Below the pieces are notes generated by a model. The model ran no database searches. It was not told the origin of the DNA and saw only the letters and a list, made by a program, of their open reading frames with translations. Positions 28,614 to 37,910 of a stretch of DNA of 64,000 nt are shown here, in pieces (positions within the stretch are counted from its first letter, which is position 1; the number at the start of each line of letters is the position of its first letter). Source of the DNA: Hyphomicrobiales bacterium. GTDB lineage: Bacteria; Pseudomonadota; Alphaproteobacteria; Rhizobiales; Rhizobiaceae. The stretch spans positions 46,938-110,937 of the forward strand of contig UBKJ01000023.1 of assembly GCA_900465915.1 (NCBI GenBank), in the 5' to 3' direction. The position numbers and the translations under genes were made by a program.

Positions 28614-29471
28614 ATGAGCAGGACGGCGGGATGGATGAACGGGTTTGTGGGCGTGCTGATCTTCAGCGGCTCGCTGACGGCGACGCGGCTGGCGGTGATC
28701 GACATCGACCCGGCCTTCGTCACGGTGGCGCGCGCCTCCATCGCCGGCCTCATCGGCGTGGCGCTGCTTCTGGCCTTCCGCACGCCGCTGCCGCGCCGGT
28801 CCGATATCGCGTCGCTTCTGGTGGTGGCGGTGGGCGTGGTGATCGGCTTTCCGCTCCTGACCGGCGTGGCGCTCCGGCACATGACCTCGGCGCACGCCAT
28901 CGTCTTCATCGGGCTCCTGCCGCTGTCGACCGCCATCTTCGCCGTGCTGCGCGGCGGCGAGCGGCCGCGGCCGCCGTTCTGGCTGTTCTCGGTGGCGGGC
29001 AGCGCCATCGTCGCCTCCTACGCCTACGGGCAGGGCAGCAGCTCGACGCTGCTCGGCGACGGGCTGATGCTGGGCGCGATCGTCGTCTGCGGCCTCGGCT
29101 ATGCGGAGGGCGCCCGGCTGGCGCGGCGGCTCGGCGGCTGGCAGGTGATCTGCTGGGCGCTGGCCTTCTCGCTGCCCATCATGCTGCCGGCGAGCCTCCT
29201 GACCCGGCCCGGAACATGGGCCGGCATCGGCCCGCTCGCCTGGGGCGGGCTCGCTTATGTGACGCTGTTCTCGATGCTGATCGGCTTCTTCTTCTGGTAT
29301 CGCGGGCTGGCGCAGGGCGGCGCGGCGGCGGTCGGGCAGCTGCAGCTTCTGCAGCCCTTCTTCGGGCTGGCGCTGGCGGCCGGCGTTGCGGGCGAATCCG
29401 TCAGCATGGGCATGGTGCTGACGGCGGGCGTGGTGGTGCTGTGCGTGGCCGGGGCGAAGCGCTTCGCCTAG
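28614..29471 (+). CDS. EamA/DMT family transporter
   Basis: A 285-residue inner-membrane protein with about ten hydrophobic helices arranged as two EamA repeats, the usual drug/metabolite transporter organisation. Helix-loop features such as ASIAGLIGVALLL and the second-repeat LLQPFFGLALAAGVAGE fit the family. The ATG at 28614 has GGAAAGA upstream. Because a MocR gene lies divergently with a palindrome between them, this exporter is probably switched on by an amino-acid-like or vitamin B6-related compound; the substrate is unknown. Confidence 0.88.
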   Translation: MSRTAGWMNGFVGVLIFSGSLTATRLAVIDIDPAFVTVARASIAGLIGVALLLAFRTPLPRRSDIASLLVVAVGVVIGFPLLTGVALRHMTSAHAIVFIGLLPLSTAIFAVLRGGERPRPPFWLFSVAGSAIVASYAYGQGSSSTLLGDGLMLGAIVVCGLGYAEGARLARRLGGWQVICWALAFSLPIMLPASLLTRPGTWAGIGPLAWGGLAYVTLFSMLIGFFFWYRGLAQGGAAAVGQLQLLQPFFGLALAAGVAGESVSMGMVLTAGVVVLCVAGAKRFA

Positions 29472-29475
29472 AGAA

Positions 29476-30135
29476 TTACGCGAAGGCCCAGACCGTGGTG
29501 CGCTTGACCTCGGCGTCCTCCAGCGCGCGCGTCACCGGCACGGTGTAGACGGCGCGTTCGCCGAGCCGCTCCTTCGGCAGATAGGCGCGGCCCGGATCGC
29601 CGACGATCACCGTCGCGCCGCGCGCGGCGAGGCTCGAAAACCACGGGACCAGCCGGTCGGCGAGCGGCTTTTCATAAAACACGTCGCCGGCCAGCACCAC
29701 GTCCCAGCCGTCGTCGCGGCCGATAAGGTCGTCGAGCGTGATCGCCACCGCCACATCGTTGGCGGCGGCGTTGATCTCGATGGCCGGCTTGGCGAAGGGG
29801 TCGATGTCGGAGGCGAGCACGGAACGGGCCCCGGCCTTCATGGCGGCGATGGCGACCAGCCCCGAGCCGGAGGCGAAGTCGAGAACGGTCCTGTCCGCTA
29901 TCGCCTCGGGATGGTCGAGCAGATAGCGCGCCACGCCCTGGCCGCCGGCCCAGGCGAAGGCCCAGAATGGCGGCGGCAGGCCGAGCGTCGCCAGCTCCTC
30001 CTCCGTCCTGCGCCACAGGTCGTGCGCCTCGTCGGCCAGATGCAGGCGGATTTCCGGCACATGCGGCGGCGCCTGCAGGCCGGTATTGTCGAGGATGAAA
30101 TCGCGCGTGCGCCGGTCGGCGGGGTCGAGCGTCAC
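29476..30135 (-). CDS. Class I SAM methyltransferase, probable ETF-beta lysine methyltransferase (METTL20-like)
   Basis: A 219-residue seven-beta-strand methyltransferase. The region PFWAFAWAGGQGVARYLLDHP (residues about 56-76), motif I DFASGSGLVAIAA (86-98) and the post-II segment DVVLAGDVFYEKP are those of the Nnt1/METTL20 group. A bacterial member of this group has been shown to trimethylate lysines of the electron-transfer flavoprotein beta subunit. The GTG start at 30135 overlaps the stop of the EVE gene as GTGA, and no ATG is near. It is last in the tsaD-gpsA-YciI-EVE run. The substrate assignment is inference, strengthened by an etfB gene with the target lysine cluster in the same window. 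Confidence 0.75.
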   Translation of the reverse strand: MTLDPADRRTRDFILDNTGLQAPPHVPEIRLHLADEAHDLWRRTEEELATLGLPPPFWAFAWAGGQGVARYLLDHPEAIADRTVLDFASGSGLVAIAAMKAGARSVLASDIDPFAKPAIEINAAANDVAVAITLDDLIGRDDGWDVVLAGDVFYEKPLADRLVPWFSSLAARGATVIVGDPGRAYLPKERLGERAVYTVPVTRALEDAEVKRTTVWAFA

Positions 30136-30554
30136 GACAGGTCCAGGCCGCCCATGCGGCAGACCTCGACCCATTCCGCCTCCGTCACCGGCTGCACCGA
30201 AAGCCGCATGGAGGTGACGAGCGACATGTCGGCGAGCTTCGGATTGGCCTTCACGTCCTTGAGCGTCACCGGCTTCGGCATGTCGCGGAGGGCGTGGATG
30301 TCGACGCATTCCCAGCGCGGATCGTCGGTGGTGGTGTCGTGATGGGCCAGCGCGCAGACCTCGACGATCCCCACCACTTCCAGCCCCTCGTTGGAATGGT
30401 AGAAGAAGCCCTGGTCGCCGATCTGCATGGCGCGCATGTTGTTGCGCGCCTGGTAGTTGCGCACGCCGTCCCATTGCTGGCCCTTGTCGCCGCAGGCCTT
30501 CTGCATCTCCCACGACCATTTGAACGGTTCGGACTTGAACAGCCAGTAAGCCAT
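30132..30554 (-). CDS. EVE domain protein
   Basis: A 140-residue protein made of one EVE domain, a PUA-like fold that binds modified bases in RNA or DNA. YWLFKSEP at the start, WDGVRNYQARNNMRAM with the pocket residues, GFFYHSNEG and the DPRWECVDI segment are typical. Its target is unknown. It sits eight bases after the YciI-like gene and overlaps the methyltransferase gene by four bases, so is part of the tsaD operon. Confidence 0.92.
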   Translation of the reverse strand: MAYWLFKSEPFKWSWEMQKACGDKGQQWDGVRNYQARNNMRAMQIGDQGFFYHSNEGLEVVGIVEVCALAHHDTTTDDPRWECVDIHALRDMPKPVTLKDVKANPKLADMSLVTSMRLSVQPVTEAEWVEVCRMGGLDLS

Positions 30555-30562
30555 GCCGCGCC

Positions 30563-30853
30563 TCAGCTGTTGGCCGGGTTGTTGACGGCCCAGTTCCACG
30601 GGCGCACGGTCACGTCGGCGAAGAGGCCGGCGAGCGCATAGGGATCGCCGGCGGCGATCGCCTCGGCCGCAGCCTTGTCGGCCGTCTCCACCACCACGAG
30701 GCTGCCATTGGGCTTGCCGTCCTCGCCGAGGAAGGGGCCGGCGAATTTCAGCGTCGCGCCGAGGCCCTTGAGATAGTCGAGATGGGCCGGCCTCGTGTCG
30801 AGGCGCAGTTGCAGATGGTCGGGCTTGTCGTTGCACAGAATGGCGAACAGCAT
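30563..30853 (-). CDS. YciI-like protein
   Basis: A 96-residue member of the YciI family (ferredoxin-like alpha-beta barrel). The start MLFAILCNDKPDHLQLRLDTRPAH contains the usual aspartate and arginine-histidine area, with FLGEDGKPNGSLVVVE in the middle and DPYALAGLFADVTVRPW at the end. The cellular role of such stand-alone YciI proteins is not known. Its ATG directly abuts the gpsA stop, so it is certainly in the same transcript. Confidence 0.88.
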   Translation of the reverse strand: MLFAILCNDKPDHLQLRLDTRPAHLDYLKGLGATLKFAGPFLGEDGKPNGSLVVVETADKAAAEAIAAGDPYALAGLFADVTVRPWNWAVNNPANS

Positions 30854-31831
30854 CTAATCCTCGGTTTTCAGCGGTCGGTTGAGAAGGGCGGTGACGGCTT
30901 CGTCGATGGTGATCTCCCGCGCCAGCAGCGCCGCCACGGCGTGGATGATGGGGGCGGGGACGCCGAATTTTTCGCACAGCTCGGCGGCGATGGGCGCGGT
31001 GGCGACGCCCTCGGCCAGCGGCCGGCCGGCGAGGTCCTCGCCGCGGCCCAAGGCGAGGCCGTAGGAATAATTGCGCGATTGCGGCGACGAGCAGGTCAGC
31101 ATCAGGTCGCCCAGGCCCGACAGGCCCATGATGGTTTCGGGCCGCGCGCCCATGGCCTGGCCGATGCGGCGCAATTCGGCGAAGCCGCGCGTGACCAGCG
31201 CCGCCTGGGCGCTGGCGCCGTAGCCGCGCCCGACCGCCGCGCCGGCGGCGATGGCGAGCACGTTCTTCAGCGCGCCGCCGATCTCGACGCCCTTGAGGTC
31301 GGTGGTCGAATAGCAGCGGAAGGCCGGGCCGGAGAGCAGCGTCGCCAGCGCGTCGGCCACAGTGGCGTCCTCGCAGGCGATGGTGACGGCGGTGGGCAGG
31401 CCGCGCGCCACGTCGGTGGCGAAGCTGGGGCCGGACAAGGCCGCGATGCGATGGCCGGGCAGCACCTCCGCCACCACTTCCGACATCAGCCGGCCGGCGC
31501 CGCGCTCGATGCCCTTGGCGCAGAGCACGACGGGCGTCGTCAGCGGGATGAGGTTCTGCAGCCGCGACAGGCCGTCGCGCATGGCCTGCGCCGGGATGAC
31601 GGCCAGCGCCGCGTCGGCGCCGTCCAGCGCCTGTTCCGGCTCGGCGGTGGCGCGGACGGTCTCGGGCAGGGCGATGTCGCCGAGATAGCGCGGGTTGCGA
31701 TGGGTCCGGTTGATGGCGGCCACGGTCTCGGCGTCGCGGGCGAAGAGCCATGCCTCGTGGCCGGACTTGGCCGCCATGGCGGCCAGCGCCGTGCCCCAGG
31801 CGCCGCCGCCGAGGATCGCGATCCTGCTCAT
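30854..31831 (-). CDS. gpsA: Glycerol-3-phosphate dehydrogenase [NAD(P)+]
   Basis: Reduces dihydroxyacetone phosphate to sn-glycerol 3-phosphate for phospholipid synthesis in the cytoplasm. The 325 residues show the NAD motif [25 protein letters not shown] with the catalytic lysine, [17 protein letters not shown], and [21 protein letters not shown] with the second lysine. The ATG at 31831 overlaps the tsaD stop as ATGA, a common pairing in this order. Confidence 0.96.
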   Translation of the reverse strand: MSRIAILGGGAWGTALAAMAAKSGHEAWLFARDAETVAAINRTHRNPRYLGDIALPETVRATAEPEQALDGADAALAVIPAQAMRDGLSRLQNLIPLTTPVVLCAKGIERGAGRLMSEVVAEVLPGHRIAALSGPSFATDVARGLPTAVTIACEDATVADALATLLSGPAFRCYSTTDLKGVEIGGALKNVLAIAAGAAVGRGYGASAQAALVTRGFAELRRIGQAMGARPETIMGLSGLGDLMLTCSSPQSRNYSYGLALGRGEDLAGRPLAEGVATAPIAAELCEKFGVPAPIIHAVAALLAREITIDEAVTALLNRPLKTED

Positions 31832-32907
31832 GCCTTGGCCCCCCGCCGCCCGGCGCCGAAGACCGGCGCGGATTTCTCGTCGAGCGGCCAGCGCGAGCGC
31901 GGGGCGAGGTCGAGCGGATCGGACGGCTCGCGCGCCGCGCGCTCGGCCCCGGCCCAGGCGATCATGGCCGCATTGTCGGTGCAAAGATTCATCGGCGGCG
32001 CGACGAAGGCGAAGCCATGCGCGGCGCAGAGTTTTTCGAGCGCGGCGCGCAGCGTCCTGTTGGCGGCGACGCCGCCCGCGACCACCAGCGCCGGCGCGGC
32101 GCAATCGGGATATTCGGCCGAAAAGCGCTCCAGCGAGCGCCGGACGCGGTCGGTCAGCGTGTCGGCCACCGCGGCCTGGAACGAGGCGCAGATATCGGCC
32201 ACGTCCCCGTCCGACAGCGGGACCAGCTCGTTCGCGGTCTGGCGCACGGCGGTCTTGAGGCCGGAGAAGGAGAAATCGAGCCGTTTCTCGCCTTTGAGCG
32301 GGCGCGGCAGGGCGAAGCGCGCTGGGTCGCCTTGAAGCGCCATGCGCTCCACCGCCGGGCCGCCGGGATAGGGCAGGCCGAGAAGCTTGGCCGTCTTGTC
32401 GAAGGCCTCGCCCAGCGCGTCGTCGATGGTGGTGCCGAGGCGCTCGTAATCGCCAAGGCCGCGCACCAGCACCATCTGGGTATGGCCGCCCGAAACGAGC
32501 AGCAACAGGTAGGGAAAGGCCAGCTTGTCGGTCAGCCGCGCGGTCAGCGCGTGGCCTTCGAGATGGTTGACGGCGTAGAAGGGCTTTTGCGCCGCCAGCG
32601 CCAGCGCCTTGGCGGTCATCAGCCCGACGATCAGCCCGCCGATCAGGCCCGGCCCGGCCGTGGCGGCCACCGCGTCGACGCGGTCGAGGGTGAGGCCCGC
32701 CTCGTCGAGGGCGCGGGCCACCAGCCGGTCCAGCGCCTCGACATGGGCGCGGGCGGCGATCTCCGGCACCACGCCGCCATAGGGCTCGTGCTCGGCGATC
32801 TGGCTCAGCACCACGTTGGACAGAATCCGCCCCTCGCCGTTCTCATCGCGCTCGACGATCGCGGCGGCTGTTTCGTCGCAACTCGTCTCTATTCCAAGAA
32901 TGCGCAT
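31828..32907 (-). CDS. tsaD: tRNA N6-threonylcarbamoyladenosine transferase TsaD
   Basis: Transfers the threonylcarbamoyl group to adenosine 37 of ANN-reading tRNAs with TsaB and TsaE. The 359-residue ASKHA-fold protein has the opening [16 protein letters not shown], the metal-binding [35 protein letters not shown] and a C-terminal [11 protein letters not shown]. Start [10 protein letters not shown] at 32907 is unambiguous. It is divergent from hemC with 61 bases between starts, so the two promoters must be close or overlapping. Confidence 0.97.
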   Translation of the reverse strand: MRILGIETSCDETAAAIVERDENGEGRILSNVVLSQIAEHEPYGGVVPEIAARAHVEALDRLVARALDEAGLTLDRVDAVAATAGPGLIGGLIVGLMTAKALALAAQKPFYAVNHLEGHALTARLTDKLAFPYLLLLVSGGHTQMVLVRGLGDYERLGTTIDDALGEAFDKTAKLLGLPYPGGPAVERMALQGDPARFALPRPLKGEKRLDFSFSGLKTAVRQTANELVPLSDGDVADICASFQAAVADTLTDRVRRSLERFSAEYPDCAAPALVVAGGVAANRTLRAALEKLCAAHGFAFVAPPMNLCTDNAAMIAWAGAERAAREPSDPLDLAPRSRWPLDEKSAPVFGAGRRGAKA

Positions 32908-32968
32908 TTGCGGTTAGACCCTGCCTGCCTCATATTTCCAAGCAACCGGGTATCATGGACGACGCGAT

Positions 32969-33898
32969 ATGCAAACAGCATCCTTGAAGATTGGCACGCG
33001 CGGCAGCAAGCTGGCCTTGGCCCAGGCTTACGAGACGCGCCGCCGGCTGATGGACGCCCATGGCATGCCGGAAGAGGCGATCGCGATCCTGCCCATGTCC
33101 ACCGCCGGCGACCGCATCCAGGACCGGCCTTTGGCGGAAGTGGGCGGCAAGGGGCTGTTCACCGCCGAGATCGAGCAGGCGCTGGCCGAGGGGCGGATCG
33201 ACATCGCCGTCCATTCCACCAAGGACATGCCGACCATGCTGCCCGCGGGGCTGCACCTGTCGGTGTTCTTGGAGCGCGAGGACCCGCGCGACGCCTTTGT
33301 CGGCCGGACGGCGAAGCGTTTCGTCGACCTTCCGCGGGGGGCGGTGGTGGGCTCGTCGTCGCTGCGCCGGCAGGCGCTGATCCGCCGGCTGCGGCCCGAC
33401 ATAAAGGTGGTGATGTTCCGCGGCAATGTGGAGACGCGGCTGCGTAAGCTGGAGGCCGGCGAGGTGGACGGGACCTTTCTCGCCTGCGCCGGGCTGAAGC
33501 GGCTGGGGCTGGCCGACGTGGCGACGGAACTGCTCGACCCGACGGATTTTCCGCCGGCGCCGGGGCAGGGCGCCATCGGCATCGAAAGCCGCATCGGCGA
33601 CGCGCGCATCGACGCGTTGCTGGCCCCGCTGGCCCATCGCGACACCCAGGTGGCGCTGGCCTGCGAACGCGCCTTTCTCGGCGCGCTGGACGGCTCCTGC
33701 CGCACGCCGATCTCCGGCCTCGCCACGGTTGCGGGCGACAGGGTCGCCTTTCGCGGCATGATCCTGACCCCCGACGGGCGCGAGGCGCATGAGGTGACGG
33801 CGGAGGGCGCGGCGGCGGAGGCGGCGGCGCTGGGCCGCGACGCGGCGGCGCGGGTGCGCGCCATGGCCGGGGCGCATTTCTTCCAGGACTGGGACTGA
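32969..33898 (+). CDS. hemC: Porphobilinogen deaminase (hydroxymethylbilane synthase)
   Basis: Condenses four porphobilinogens into hydroxymethylbilane in tetrapyrrole synthesis. The 309 residues show [27 protein letters not shown], the substrate-binding [23 protein letters not shown] and the dipyrromethane-cofactor cysteine in [11 protein letters not shown] (about residue 249). It begins the run hemC-hemD-Mic60-hemY, three bases before hemD. Confidence 0.97.
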   Translation: MQTASLKIGTRGSKLALAQAYETRRRLMDAHGMPEEAIAILPMSTAGDRIQDRPLAEVGGKGLFTAEIEQALAEGRIDIAVHSTKDMPTMLPAGLHLSVFLEREDPRDAFVGRTAKRFVDLPRGAVVGSSSLRRQALIRRLRPDIKVVMFRGNVETRLRKLEAGEVDGTFLACAGLKRLGLADVATELLDPTDFPPAPGQGAIGIESRIGDARIDALLAPLAHRDTQVALACERAFLGALDGSCRTPISGLATVAGDRVAFRGMILTPDGREAHEVTAEGAAAEAAALGRDAAARVRAMAGAHFFQDWD

Positions 33899-33901
33899 GC
33901 C

Positions 33902-34627
33902 ATGCGGATCGCGGGCGACGGCCGGCGGGTGCTGGTGACGCGGCCGCAGCCGGCGGCGGCCCGCACCGCAGAAAAGCTCGCTGAGGCCGGCTTCGCGCCG
34001 GCGCTGCTGCCGCTGAGCCGCACCGTGGCGCTGCCCTTCTCGCTCGATGACGACGGTTTCGACGCGCTCGCCGTTACCAGCGCCAACGCCTTCCGGCATC
34101 TGCCCGCAGACATATTGGAGCGGCTGAGGCCTTGGCCGCTGTTCGCGGTCGGGGCGGGGACGGCGAAGGCCGCCCGCGCCGCCGGTTTCGCCGCGGTGAG
34201 CGAAGGCGGCGGCGACGCGCTGCGGCTCGCCGAGACGCTGGCGCGCGCGCTGCCGGCGCGCGCGCGGGTGCTCTATCTCGCCGGGCGGGAGCGCCAGCCG
34301 GTTTTCGAGCAGGCCGTCGCCGCCGCCGGCCTGCGGATGGAGGCGCGCGAGGTCTATGACGCCGAGCCCGTGGCCTATTCCGCCGCGGCGCTGGACACGG
34401 CCCTCCATGGCGCGCCCTTTGCGGCGGCGCTGCTTTATTCCGGGCTGGCGGCGCGGCGGCTCGGCGAGATCCTGAACGCGGACATGCCGGCTTTCGACCG
34501 CAAAACCCGCTTCCTGTGCATTTCCGCCCGCGTGGCCGAGGCGCTGCCCGCGGCGTGGCGGGGACGGGCGCTGTCGGCGGCGCGGCCCGACGAGACGGGT
34601 CTTTTCGATTTGTTCGCCAAACTTTGA
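33902..34627 (+). CDS. hemD: Uroporphyrinogen-III synthase
   Basis: Closes and inverts ring D of hydroxymethylbilane to give uroporphyrinogen III. The 241-residue protein has the weakly conserved two-domain HemD fold; recognisable pieces are VLVTRPQPAAARTAEKL near the N-terminus, LAVTSANAFRHL and VLYLAGRERQP in the hinge area, and AALLYSGLAARRLGEIL followed by ISARVAEALP. The position directly after hemC strongly supports the call. Start ATG at 33902, three bases after the hemC stop. Confidence 0.93.
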   Translation: MRIAGDGRRVLVTRPQPAAARTAEKLAEAGFAPALLPLSRTVALPFSLDDDGFDALAVTSANAFRHLPADILERLRPWPLFAVGAGTAKAARAAGFAAVSEGGGDALRLAETLARALPARARVLYLAGRERQPVFEQAVAAAGLRMEAREVYDAEPVAYSAAALDTALHGAPFAAALLYSGLAARRLGEILNADMPAFDRKTRFLCISARVAEALPAAWRGRALSAARPDETGLFDLFAKL

Positions 34628-34710
34628 CTCTTTTCCGTCCAAGGTTCCTTCATCTGCGGATTTTATCTGTTAGACTTCGCTAGCGATCAACCGCGACGAA
34701 GAGAGGATCC

Positions 34711-36066
34711 ATGGCGAAATCCGGCGCTCCGAGACATTCCAAGCCAGCCCAAAATCCCGTGACGATCAATCTCGATCCGTCGGACGTCAAGCGCATCGAC
34801 GAGCGCGCCGATGCGCCGGCGCGCGAAAAGCGGGCGGTTCCGCCCGCCGAGCCCGTCGGCGATTTTCCGCCCAGGAAAGCCGAAGCCGAAAAGCCCGCCG
34901 CCGAGGCGCCCAAGCCCGCGAAGCCGAAACCGGCGCCCGAGGCCGCGCCCTTCACCGCCGGCGTCAAGCCGGAGGCGGAAAGGCCGCAGCGTTCCGCGCC
35001 GCTCGCCGCGCCGGCCGCGTCCGCGGCGCGCGGGGGGACGCATTTCCTCGCCGGCGTCGCCGGCGGCGTCATCGCGCTGGGCGGGCTTTTGGCGCTGCAA
35101 TGGGGCAATGTGGTGCCGTCGCCCGGCGGCCGCGTCTCGGCGGCGGAGCTGTCGCGCATCGAGCAGCAGATCGCCGAAATGCGCGCCGCGCCGACGCCCG
35201 CGCCGCTGGACGAGGCCAGCAAGGCGCAGTTCGCCGCCTTGCAGAAGAACGTGCAGGCGGCCGAGATCAAGGCCGAGGCAGTGGCCGGAACCCTGTCGGA
35301 CCTGCAGAAGCAGGTCGGCTCGGCGCCCGCCGGCGGCGACGCCGTGCAGGCGCTGACCGGCCGCGTCGAGGCGCTGGAGGGCAAGCTCGACGCCGCGCAG
35401 AACCAGGCCAGCCAGGCGGCGGCCGGCGTCTCCGACACGCATGGCGCCATCTCCTCGCTCGAAACCCAATTGGGCTCGCTTCAACAGAAGGTCACCGACG
35501 CGGCGCGCCAGCCCGACGCCGCCGTGCTGATCGCCGCCAACGCGCTCAAGACCGCCATCGATCGCGGCGGCTCCTACAAGACGGAGCTCAACACCTTCGC
35601 CTCGGTGGCGCCCAAGGACGTTTCGTTCGATGGCCTCAAGCCGTTCGCCGACAAGGGCGTGCCGACGGTGGCCGAGCTGAACGGCTGGTTCGGCGCCGTG
35701 GCCGACCGGATCGTGGCCACCGAGAACAAGCTGCCGGCCGACGCCGGCGTATGGGACCAGCTCGTCGCCAGCGCCAAGGGGCTGGTCAGCGTGCGGCCCG
35801 TGGCCGGCAATGTCAGCGGGACGGGCGTGGGCCCGACCACCGCGCGCATGGAGGCGGCCCTGCAGGCCGGCGACCTGGAGCGGGCGCTGAGCGAATGGGA
35901 GCAGTTGCCCGCCGACGCCAAGGCCGTGTCGCAGGAATTCGCCGACCAGATGAAGGCGCGGCGCGACGCGGACCAGATGATCCAGCGGCTCGTCGCCGAC
36001 AGCCTCAAGCCGAAGGCCCCGGCCGCCGGCGAAGCGCCCCAGCCGGGCGCCAAGACCGGCGAGTGA
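34711..36066 (+). CDS. Mitofilin/Mic60 homologue (COG4223)
   Basis: A 451-residue inner-membrane protein. Residues 1-108 are a charged, Pro/Ala/Lys-rich cytoplasmic segment; one membrane helix lies at about 110-130 (FLAGVAGGVIALGGLLAL); residues 145-265 are a coiled coil; and the C-terminus (about 350-440, LVSVRPVAGNVSG then ARMEAALQAGDLERALSEW) matches the mitofilin signature. Alphaproteobacterial Mic60 proteins can bend membranes and support intracytoplasmic membranes, and are encoded beside hemY, as here. GAGAGGATCC precedes the ATG. Confidence 0.88.
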   Translation: MAKSGAPRHSKPAQNPVTINLDPSDVKRIDERADAPAREKRAVPPAEPVGDFPPRKAEAEKPAAEAPKPAKPKPAPEAAPFTAGVKPEAERPQRSAPLAAPAASAARGGTHFLAGVAGGVIALGGLLALQWGNVVPSPGGRVSAAELSRIEQQIAEMRAAPTPAPLDEASKAQFAALQKNVQAAEIKAEAVAGTLSDLQKQVGSAPAGGDAVQALTGRVEALEGKLDAAQNQASQAAAGVSDTHGAISSLETQLGSLQQKVTDAARQPDAAVLIAANALKTAIDRGGSYKTELNTFASVAPKDVSFDGLKPFADKGVPTVAELNGWFGAVADRIVATENKLPADAGVWDQLVASAKGLVSVRPVAGNVSGTGVGPTTARMEAALQAGDLERALSEWEQLPADAKAVSQEFADQMKARRDADQMIQRLVADSLKPKAPAAGEAPQPGAKTGE

Positions 36067-36076
36067 GGGAGGCTTC

Positions 36077-37660
36077 ATGCTGCGCGTCCTGTTCTATCTC
36101 GTCATCGTCGCCGCGCTGGGCTTCGGCTTTTCGTGGCTCGCCGACCGGCCGGGCGTCATCGACGTCGTCTTCGCCGGCAATCACTACACCGCGCCGCTGA
36201 TCACGGCCGCCGCCGCCGTTGTCGGGCTGGCGGCGGCGGTGCTGATCCTGTGGTGGGTCCTCAAGAGCGTCGTGCTGTCGCCCTATGCGCTGCGCCGGCA
36301 TATGCGCAACCGCAAGCGCGACCGCGGTTATCATGCGCTGTCCACCGGCCTGATCGCCGCCGGGGCGGGCGACGCCGAGGCGGCGCGCGGCATGACCCGG
36401 CAGGCCGGCAAGCTGCTCGGCGCGGAGCGCGAGCCGCTGATCCGGCTGCTCGCGGTGCAGACCGCCATGCTGGAGGGCCGCTCCGACGACGCCCGCAAGG
36501 GCTTCGAGGCCATGCTGGAGCATCCGGAGACCAAGCTTCTCGGCCTGCGCGGCCTCTATATCGAGGCGCAGCGCGCCGGCGCGATGGAGGCGGCGCGCGC
36601 CTATGCGGAGGCCGCCGTCAAGGAGGCGCCGCAGCTCGAATGGGCCTCGTCCGCCGTCATGGGCAAGCTATGCGCCGAGGGCGACTGGGACGCGGCGCTG
36701 CGGCTGGTCGACGCGCGCCGGCAGGTGCTGGCGCATGGCAAGGACACGGTGAAGACCGAGCGCGCGGCGCTTCTGACCGCGCGCGCCATGGCCACCATCG
36801 ACACCGACCGCGTCCACGCCAAGGCCGACGCGCTGGAGGCGCACAAGCTCGCGCCCGAGCTGGTTCCGGCCGCCGTGGCGGCGGCGCGGGCGCTTCTGGC
36901 CGAGGGCGACGTGCGGCGCGGCTCGAAAATCCTCGAGGCCGCGTGGCGGCGCGCCCCGCATCCCGACGTGGCGGCGGTCTATATCCACGCCCGCGCCGGC
37001 GACACGGCGCAGGACCGGCTTAAGCGGGCGCGGCGGCTGGTGTCGCTGCGCGCCAACACCGCCGAGGGCAGCCTGGCGCTGGCGCGCGCCGCCTATGAGG
37101 CGGGCGAGTATCGCCTGGCGCGCGAGACCGTCGAGCAGGTGATGCGCGCCGCGCCGCGCGAAAGCGCCTGGCTGCTGATGGCCGACATCGAGGAGGCCGA
37201 GACCGGCGACCAGGGCAAGGTGCGGCAATGGCTGGCGCAGGCCGTCAAGGCGCCGCGCGATCCGGCCTGGACGGCGGACGGCTACGTCTCCGAGCAATGG
37301 TCGCCCGTCTCGCCGCTGACCGGCCGGCTCAACAGCTTCGAGTGGCGCGTGCCGGTCGAGCGCATCGCGCCGGTCATCGACGTGGAGAAGCCGGAGATTC
37401 GCGGCCCCGCGCCGGCCATCGCGCACGAGCCCGCGCCGCCGCCTGCGCCTGCGCCGACGCCGGTGGTGGTCGAGGCGGCTCCGGCCCCGGCGCCTGTCCC
37501 GGAGGCGGAGCCGGTGATCGTCGCCCCGCCCGCGGCCGACGTTCCCGCGCCGGAAAAACCCGAGGCGGAGGCCGAGCGGCCGCTGCGCGTGGTGGACGAT
37601 CCGGGCGTGGACGAGGAAGGCGAGCCGCGCAAGGCGCAAGGGGGCCTGCGGCTGTTCTGA
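36077..37660 (+). CDS. hemY: HemY-like TPR membrane protein
   Basis: A 527-residue protein with two N-terminal membrane helices (about 1-20 and 40-65), the HemY N-domain ending SPYALRRHMRNRKRDRGYHAL, then tetratricopeptide-like repeats (about 85-400) and a Pro/Ala-rich tail. HemY of this kind is tied to late haem synthesis genetically; its molecular job is not settled. It is not the Gram-positive protoporphyrinogen oxidase of the same name. It starts ten bases after the Mic60 gene with GAGGGAGG upstream, forming the end of the hem operon. Confidence 0.92.
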   Translation: MLRVLFYLVIVAALGFGFSWLADRPGVIDVVFAGNHYTAPLITAAAAVVGLAAAVLILWWVLKSVVLSPYALRRHMRNRKRDRGYHALSTGLIAAGAGDAEAARGMTRQAGKLLGAEREPLIRLLAVQTAMLEGRSDDARKGFEAMLEHPETKLLGLRGLYIEAQRAGAMEAARAYAEAAVKEAPQLEWASSAVMGKLCAEGDWDAALRLVDARRQVLAHGKDTVKTERAALLTARAMATIDTDRVHAKADALEAHKLAPELVPAAVAAARALLAEGDVRRGSKILEAAWRRAPHPDVAAVYIHARAGDTAQDRLKRARRLVSLRANTAEGSLALARAAYEAGEYRLARETVEQVMRAAPRESAWLLMADIEEAETGDQGKVRQWLAQAVKAPRDPAWTADGYVSEQWSPVSPLTGRLNSFEWRVPVERIAPVIDVEKPEIRGPAPAIAHEPAPPPAPAPTPVVVEAAPAPAPVPEAEPVIVAPPAADVPAPEKPEAEAERPLRVVDDPGVDEEGEPRKAQGGLRLF

Positions 37661-37669
37661 CCCGATGCC

Positions 37670-37693
37670 GGGCGTTGCGCAAAAACAACGCCC
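37670..37693 (+). terminator. Hairpin after hemY
   Basis: GGGCGTTG / CAACGCCC is a perfect 8-bp inverted repeat with an eight-base A-rich loop, nine bases after the hemY stop. It lacks a T-tract, so is a likely but not certain transcript end for the hem operon. Confidence 0.5.
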
Positions 37694-37760
37694 GCGCGCC
37701 GATGGCGTTGGCCCGCCTTTTCCCGGCTTGTGCGGCGGGCCGCCTGCATTATCTTGAAAT

Positions 37761-37862
37761 CTAATGGAGCGGTTCCTGTTTCAACGAAATCGCGGAACCG
37801 CTCCGGTTTTTTGTTTTACGTATTTCCGGCAAAGCCGCTTCGCGCTTTTGCTCGAATGCATG
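37761..37862 (+). repeat. Intergenic repeat, copy 1, with terminator-like hairpin
   Basis: A stem GGAGCGGTTCC / GGAACCGCTCC (37766-37776, 37794-37804) around a 17-base loop is followed by GGTTTTTTGTTTT and then by AAAGCCGCTTCGCGCTTTTG and CGAATGC. It shares this order of elements with the block after terB. From memory this type of repeat is frequent between genes in Brucella-related genomes. Confidence 0.65.
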
Positions 37863-37882
37863 ATGGCGGCTTCTCCGCCATC
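37862..37882 (+). repeat. Hairpin in the terB leader
   Basis: GATGGCGG / CCGCCATC form a perfect 8-bp stem with a five-base loop, 29 bases before the terB ATG. The ribosome-binding site GAGGG is outside the stem, so direct masking of it is unlikely. Confidence 0.5.
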
Positions 37883-37910
37883 GACGGTCAAGATGCGGCG
37901 GTGAGGGCGA

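Noticed and set aside
30132..30554. EVE protein as part of a modification-dependent defence system
   Set aside because: No McrBC, nuclease or helicase partner; it sits in the housekeeping tsaD-gpsA operon, and stand-alone EVE proteins are widespread there.
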